Assembly: GCA_017477005.1 (NCBI GenBank)
Contig: JAFUXY010000433.1
Span: forward strand, 1-7,455
Source: Lachnospiraceae bacterium
Lineage (GTDB): Bacteria; Bacillota; Clostridia; Lachnospirales; Lachnospiraceae
Reading direction: 5' to 3'
DNA length: 7,455 nt
Shown: in pieces, positions 5,448 through 7,455 of the stretch
Numbering within the stretch: position 1 is the first letter of the stretch
How the letters are laid out: the number at the start of each line of letters is the position of its first letter
Program-made: the position numbers and the translations under genes
Notes under the pieces: model-generated
What the model was told of the DNA's origin: nothing
Databases searched by the model: none
The model's input: the letters and a program-made list of their open reading frames with translations, nothing else

Positions 5448-6470
5448 CTACCAGCCACCTCCGCTACTGGCATACGCAGTAGCCCATGGGCACACAACGT
5501 CTCTTGGATTCTTTACAAGTTTCTTGAAGAAGCCGGTCGTTTTTTCTCTGGCATAGTCTATGCCATCACTGATCGTATCCGAGACAGCTTCCTTCCAACT
5601 GGTATGGGTACCATGCGTCACCTTTTTACAACCCCAATCTAAAGCTTTGTCTACTATGAAGGCTACTCCTGCCGCAACTGCTCCTGTCGCTATTGCCGGT
5701 GCCGCAATTCCTGCAGCCGCAAACCCTGCGCCTACTGCGCCTGCTATCGCAATTCCTTCACCGACATTGATCAGGGTCTCTACTCCCGTCTCTTCCCAGA
5801 ACCTCCAGTTGCACACTGATCCAAACTCTTTGAAATTGTCAAACGCACTCGACGCAATCTGTCCTGCCCAATTGCAGGCAGCCGTTAAACGATTTCCTTT
5901 GGAAAAATCAAAGTACTTCCCCCGAGCTTTTCCCCAGGCTTGTTTGGGTGTGGGCATTTTTTCAGGTGACGGTATTTTCACGCCTGCCCAATCTAAAAGT
6001 TTGTCTTTCCATGTCACGTTTTCACCGGATCTGTCTTTCACGACACTTCCTACGAATCCAAGCAAATCATTTGCGGACTTCCCATACTCGCCTTTTTGGT
6101 AGTTGTCTACGACACCAATTATTTTTCCGAATGGACCCAGTGCTGCAAGTGCGGTCTTCTTGACAAATTTTTCTAAACTGTAACTCGGGGTCTTCGCATT
6201 CCCCTGCACCTCATTCTCTGTCCTCCCATACAGATCGGATATCTCCTTCAGTGACACCGACATATGCCGCAGGCGCTCTTCTTCGAGCGCAATTTCCTCG
6301 GAAAGCTGACGAAGCCTCGACTCAATCTGCCTGGATGAACGAATCTTGAAGCCCAAACTACGCCGAATAGAATCCATACTCGACCGAATGTTTCTCACCT
6401 GTGTTCCTCTGTCGCTCAACAGCAATGCATCTGATTTCAATACATCTGTTTTTACTGAAAACTCCGCCAT
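5448..6470 (-). CDS. Candidate type VIIb secretion effector: WXG100-like N-terminus, Gly/Ala-rich hydrophobic C-terminal segment
   Basis: 340 residues. Residues 1-90 are helical and charged, like one arm of a WXG100 hairpin with a coiled-coil tendency (residues 30-80). SLG at 38-40 stands where W-x-G is expected, and YGRTE at 81-85 matches the YxxxD/E export signal of T7SS substrates. There is no cleavable signal peptide. Residues 105-145 are moderately hydrophobic. Residues 236-273 form a Gly/Ala-rich segment (GEGIAIAGAVGAGFAAAG... AIATGAVAAGVAFIV) with glycines about every four positions, like the glycine-zipper segments of pore-forming LXG toxins such as TelE. No nuclease, NADase or lipase motif is visible. 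Cysteines at 199, 220, 281 and 327. The start is supported by AGGAG upstream. Two WXG100 genes precede it and DUF4176 follows, the usual T7SS effector setting. The toxin role is inference. Confidence 0.75.
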   Translation of the reverse strand: MAEFSVKTDVLKSDALLLSDRGTQVRNIRSSMDSIRRSLGFKIRSSRQIESRLRQLSEEIALEEERLRHMSVSLKEISDLYGRTENEVQGNAKTPSYSLEKFVKKTALAALGPFGKIIGVVDNYQKGEYGKSANDLLGFVGSVVKDRSGENVTWKDKLLDWAGVKIPSPEKMPTPKQAWGKARGKYFDFSKGNRLTAACNWAGQIASSAFDNFKEFGSVCNWRFWEETGVETLINVGEGIAIAGAVGAGFAAAGIAAPAIATGAVAAGVAFIVDKALDWGCKKVTHGTHTSWKEAVSDTISDGIDYAREKTTGFFKKLVKNPRDVVCPWATAYASSGGGW

Positions 6471-6525
6471 ATCCCGCTCCTACTCTACTCGTCTGGATCT
6501 ACTGAAAAAGACCAGCATCCTCCTC

Positions 6526-6542
6526 TATTACTGCAAGTAATA
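6526..6542 (-). promoter_or_regulatory. Small hairpin just upstream of purine-rich GAGGAGG in the effector leader
   Basis: TATTAC (6526-6531) and GTAATA (6537-6542) form a 6-bp stem with a 5-base loop. On the transcribed minus strand it is followed at once by AGAGGAGG (6525-6518), about 48 bases before the effector start. It may help set access to this purine-rich stretch. It is short enough to be chance. Confidence 0.25.
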
Positions 6543-6566
6543 TCTGACTTACTCTGTTTTCGGATT

Positions 6567-6616
6567 GCCAGTGCTGTCATCAACTCACACTTCGTGTTCG
6601 TTGGACAGTACTAGGC
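6567..6616 (-). promoter_or_regulatory. 50-nt long imperfect hairpin with tandem G-A mismatches in the effector 5' leader
   Basis: Read on the minus strand, from outside in, the arms pair GCC/GGC, AGT/ACT, CTGTC/GACAG, CAAC/GTTG and ACAC/GTGT around a GAA loop: 19 pairs. Between the last two blocks GA faces GA, a tandem mismatch that forms stable sheared pairs in RNA. The other breaks are a bulged T, an A-C mismatch and an AT bulge. The structure lies in the untranslated stretch before the effector gene and next to another hairpin (6629-6664). It has the look of a cis-acting RNA element (attenuator, processing site or protein-binding leader). I do not recognise a named riboswitch or ncRNA family. 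Confidence 0.5.
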
Positions 6617-6628
6617 TCTCTATATAAC

Positions 6629-6664
6629 GGTAGAGATGCCAACTATGCACCCGGCATCTCTACC
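6629..6664 (-). terminator. Perfect 12-bp hairpin between the second WXG100 gene and the effector gene
   Basis: GGTAGAGATGCC (6629-6640) and GGCATCTCTACC (6653-6664) are perfect inverted repeats with a 12-base loop. The hairpin lies about 40 bp after the stop of the WXG100 gene at 6705, a normal place for a terminator or a stabilising 3' end. The following minus-strand bases are GTTATATAGAG with no U-run, so strong intrinsic termination is unlikely. Partial attenuation that makes WXG100 transcripts more abundant than effector transcripts is a reasonable guess. Confidence 0.45.
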
Positions 6665-6704
6665 ACCATCGTTTCCCAACAACTCCTAAACTCTATACAA
6701 CTTC

Positions 6705-7022
6705 CTACACCACATCCCTTGGCAGGCTATGCGAACGCTGCATGTTGTTGCGCTCGGCTGTCTGGTAGTTCCTTGCCATCTGCTGCAGGTCTCTGTTGTG
6801 CTCCTGGATCTTGCGGAACATTTTGTTCATAGGTCCTTCCAGAGAATGGAACTGCTTGTTGAAAGCCTGATAAGCCTCGCCCTGCCATGTCACACCTACC
6901 GCGTTCACGAGTTCAAGCATCTGTCTTGTCAACTGCTGGATGCGGTTCCCCTTGTCCGCAAAACGCTGGGATGTGGACTGCAGCTCCTCGGGTGTCACTA
7001 AAATCTTATTTCCTCTCGGCAT
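6705..7022 (-). CDS. WXG100-family (Esx-like) T7SS protein, second copy
   Basis: 105 residues, two predicted helices around a WQG turn (Trp46-Gln-Gly48 in GVTWQGEAYQAF) and a C-terminal YQTAE (86-90) matching the YxxxD/E secretion signal. WXG100 proteins are small helical hairpins that dimerise and are exported, folded, by the T7SS; some act as partners that carry larger effectors. The N-terminus MPRGNKILVTPEEL replaces the simpler start of the first copy, and the tail beyond residue 90 is polar (RNNMQRSHSLPRDVV). ATG 7022 has an ideal AAGGAGGA about six bases upstream. It follows the first WXG100 gene by 84 bp, so the pair is probably co-transcribed and may form a heterodimer. It shares little sequence with the first copy beyond the motif. 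Confidence 0.93.
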   Translation of the reverse strand: MPRGNKILVTPEELQSTSQRFADKGNRIQQLTRQMLELVNAVGVTWQGEAYQAFNKQFHSLEGPMNKMFRKIQEHNRDLQQMARNYQTAERNNMQRSHSLPRDVV

Positions 7023-7106
7023 GATATATCCTCCTTATCAAAAACGAAATTGATTGCTATGTATAATTTTGTTCTATTAACTACTATCTGCTTGACCTTT
7101 TTACGA

Positions 7107-7406
7107 TCAAGATGTCCTCGTCGACGCAATCTGCTGATTCTGGCGCTCCTGCCTCTCATACTCCGCAGCAATCTGCTCCATTGCCGCCACATACTTCTCA
7201 ATCAGGCTGTAGAACTGATCCATATAACGCTGGTCGTCCATAAACGCTCTGTGGAATGCGTTCTTCGCCTCACCTTCCCATTTGCTGCCAAGATTCTGCT
7301 CGATGCTCACAAGCTCCTGAACCTGGTTCTTGAAATCGCTGTTTCTCTGCCTCAATTCCTGTGCCTTTGCCCGTACTTCGGCGGCTGTCACGACTATCTG
7401 TGCCAT
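7107..7406 (-). CDS. WXG100-family (Esx-like) T7SS protein, first copy
   Basis: 99 residues. The helix-turn-helix layout is clear: long charged helix 7-38, the turn KWEGEAKNAF with Trp43-Glu-Gly45, second helix 50-88, and YERQE at 83-87 as YxxxE export signal. The W-to-Y distance of 40 residues equals that in the second copy, as expected for this family. The protein is small, has no signal peptide, and is expected to be secreted through the T7SS membrane channel via EssC, which is not in this window. ATG 7406 is preceded by AAGGAGGA six bases upstream. It is the first gene of the minus-strand series in view; any promoter would lie in the 49 bases upstream or beyond the window, and I see no convincing one. 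Confidence 0.95.
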   Translation of the reverse strand: MAQIVVTAAEVRAKAQELRQRNSDFKNQVQELVSIEQNLGSKWEGEAKNAFHRAFMDDQRYMDQFYSLIEKYVAAMEQIAAEYERQERQNQQIASTRTS

Positions 7407-7455
7407 ATCTTTCCTCCTTATTGGATGTACCCCTTCAGGGTATATATTGTTTGGC

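Noticed and set aside
5448..6470. Classical LXG toxin with an enzymatic C-terminal domain
   Set aside because: No LxG motif in the usual place and no catalytic motif; called as a WXG100-like effector candidate instead.
6485..6580. 31-codon minus-strand ORF (MTALAIRKQSKSD...) in the effector leader
   Set aside because: No ribosome binding site and it overlaps the long hairpin; structure explains the sequence better.
7428..7442. TACCC/GGGTA hairpin upstream of the first WXG100 gene
   Set aside because: Only 5 bp of stem and at the window edge; likely chance.
1..7455. tRNA, rRNA, CRISPR array or complete IS with transposase
   Set aside because: No cloverleaf, rRNA-like stretch or regularly spaced direct repeats seen; only a transposase tail and a MITE-like element are present.

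Overview
The window reads as accessory DNA from a low-to-mid GC Gram-positive bacterium (Bacillota, most likely a gut Clostridia/Lachnospiraceae-type genome). The basis is strong AGGAGG-type ribosome binding sites, WXG100 proteins, a DUF4176 protein and a leftover C-terminus resembling PD-(D/E)XK (Rpn-type) transposases. The species-level guess is inference; no marker gene is present.

Right part (7406 down to 2830, all on the minus strand, in transcription order): two WXG100 (Esx-like) proteins; a 234-bp gap holding three RNA-type hairpins; a 340-aa candidate type VII secretion (T7SSb) effector with a WXG100-like N-terminus, a YxxxE export motif and a Gly/Ala-rich hydrophobic C-terminal segment; a DUF4176 protein; a secreted CAP/SCP-domain protein ending in an extreme Asp/Tyr tail; and a signal peptide-VWA-TM-FHA membrane protein. 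Short gaps (27, 50 and 27 bp) and good ribosome binding sites suggest the last four form an operon. The cassette looks like cargo plus cell-envelope accessories of a T7SS. The core machine (EssC, EssB, EsaA, YukD) is not in this window.

Middle (2700-1966): a small TPR-like gene is cut at its 3' end by a 115-bp hairpin-rich element with imperfect terminal inverted repeats (MITE or relic IS end). Beyond it is a previously uncalled 47-codon membrane or signal-peptide-like ORF with a good ribosome binding site.

Left part (1945-1): an AT-rich restriction-modification-like patch, with a complete D12-class adenine methyltransferase on minus and, convergent to it, a 124-aa basic protein that I suspect is a shortened restriction endonuclease. 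To the left lies gene debris: a Uma2-type nuclease fragment on minus, a stranded ribosome binding site with a 10-codon truncated ORF on plus, and the C-terminus of a probable Rpn/PD-(D/E)XK transposase running in from the left edge.

The most interesting items are the T7SS cargo cassette with its possible glycine-zipper effector and structured leader, the Asp/Tyr-tailed CAP protein paired with a VWA-FHA sensor-like protein, and the degraded restriction-modification unit.
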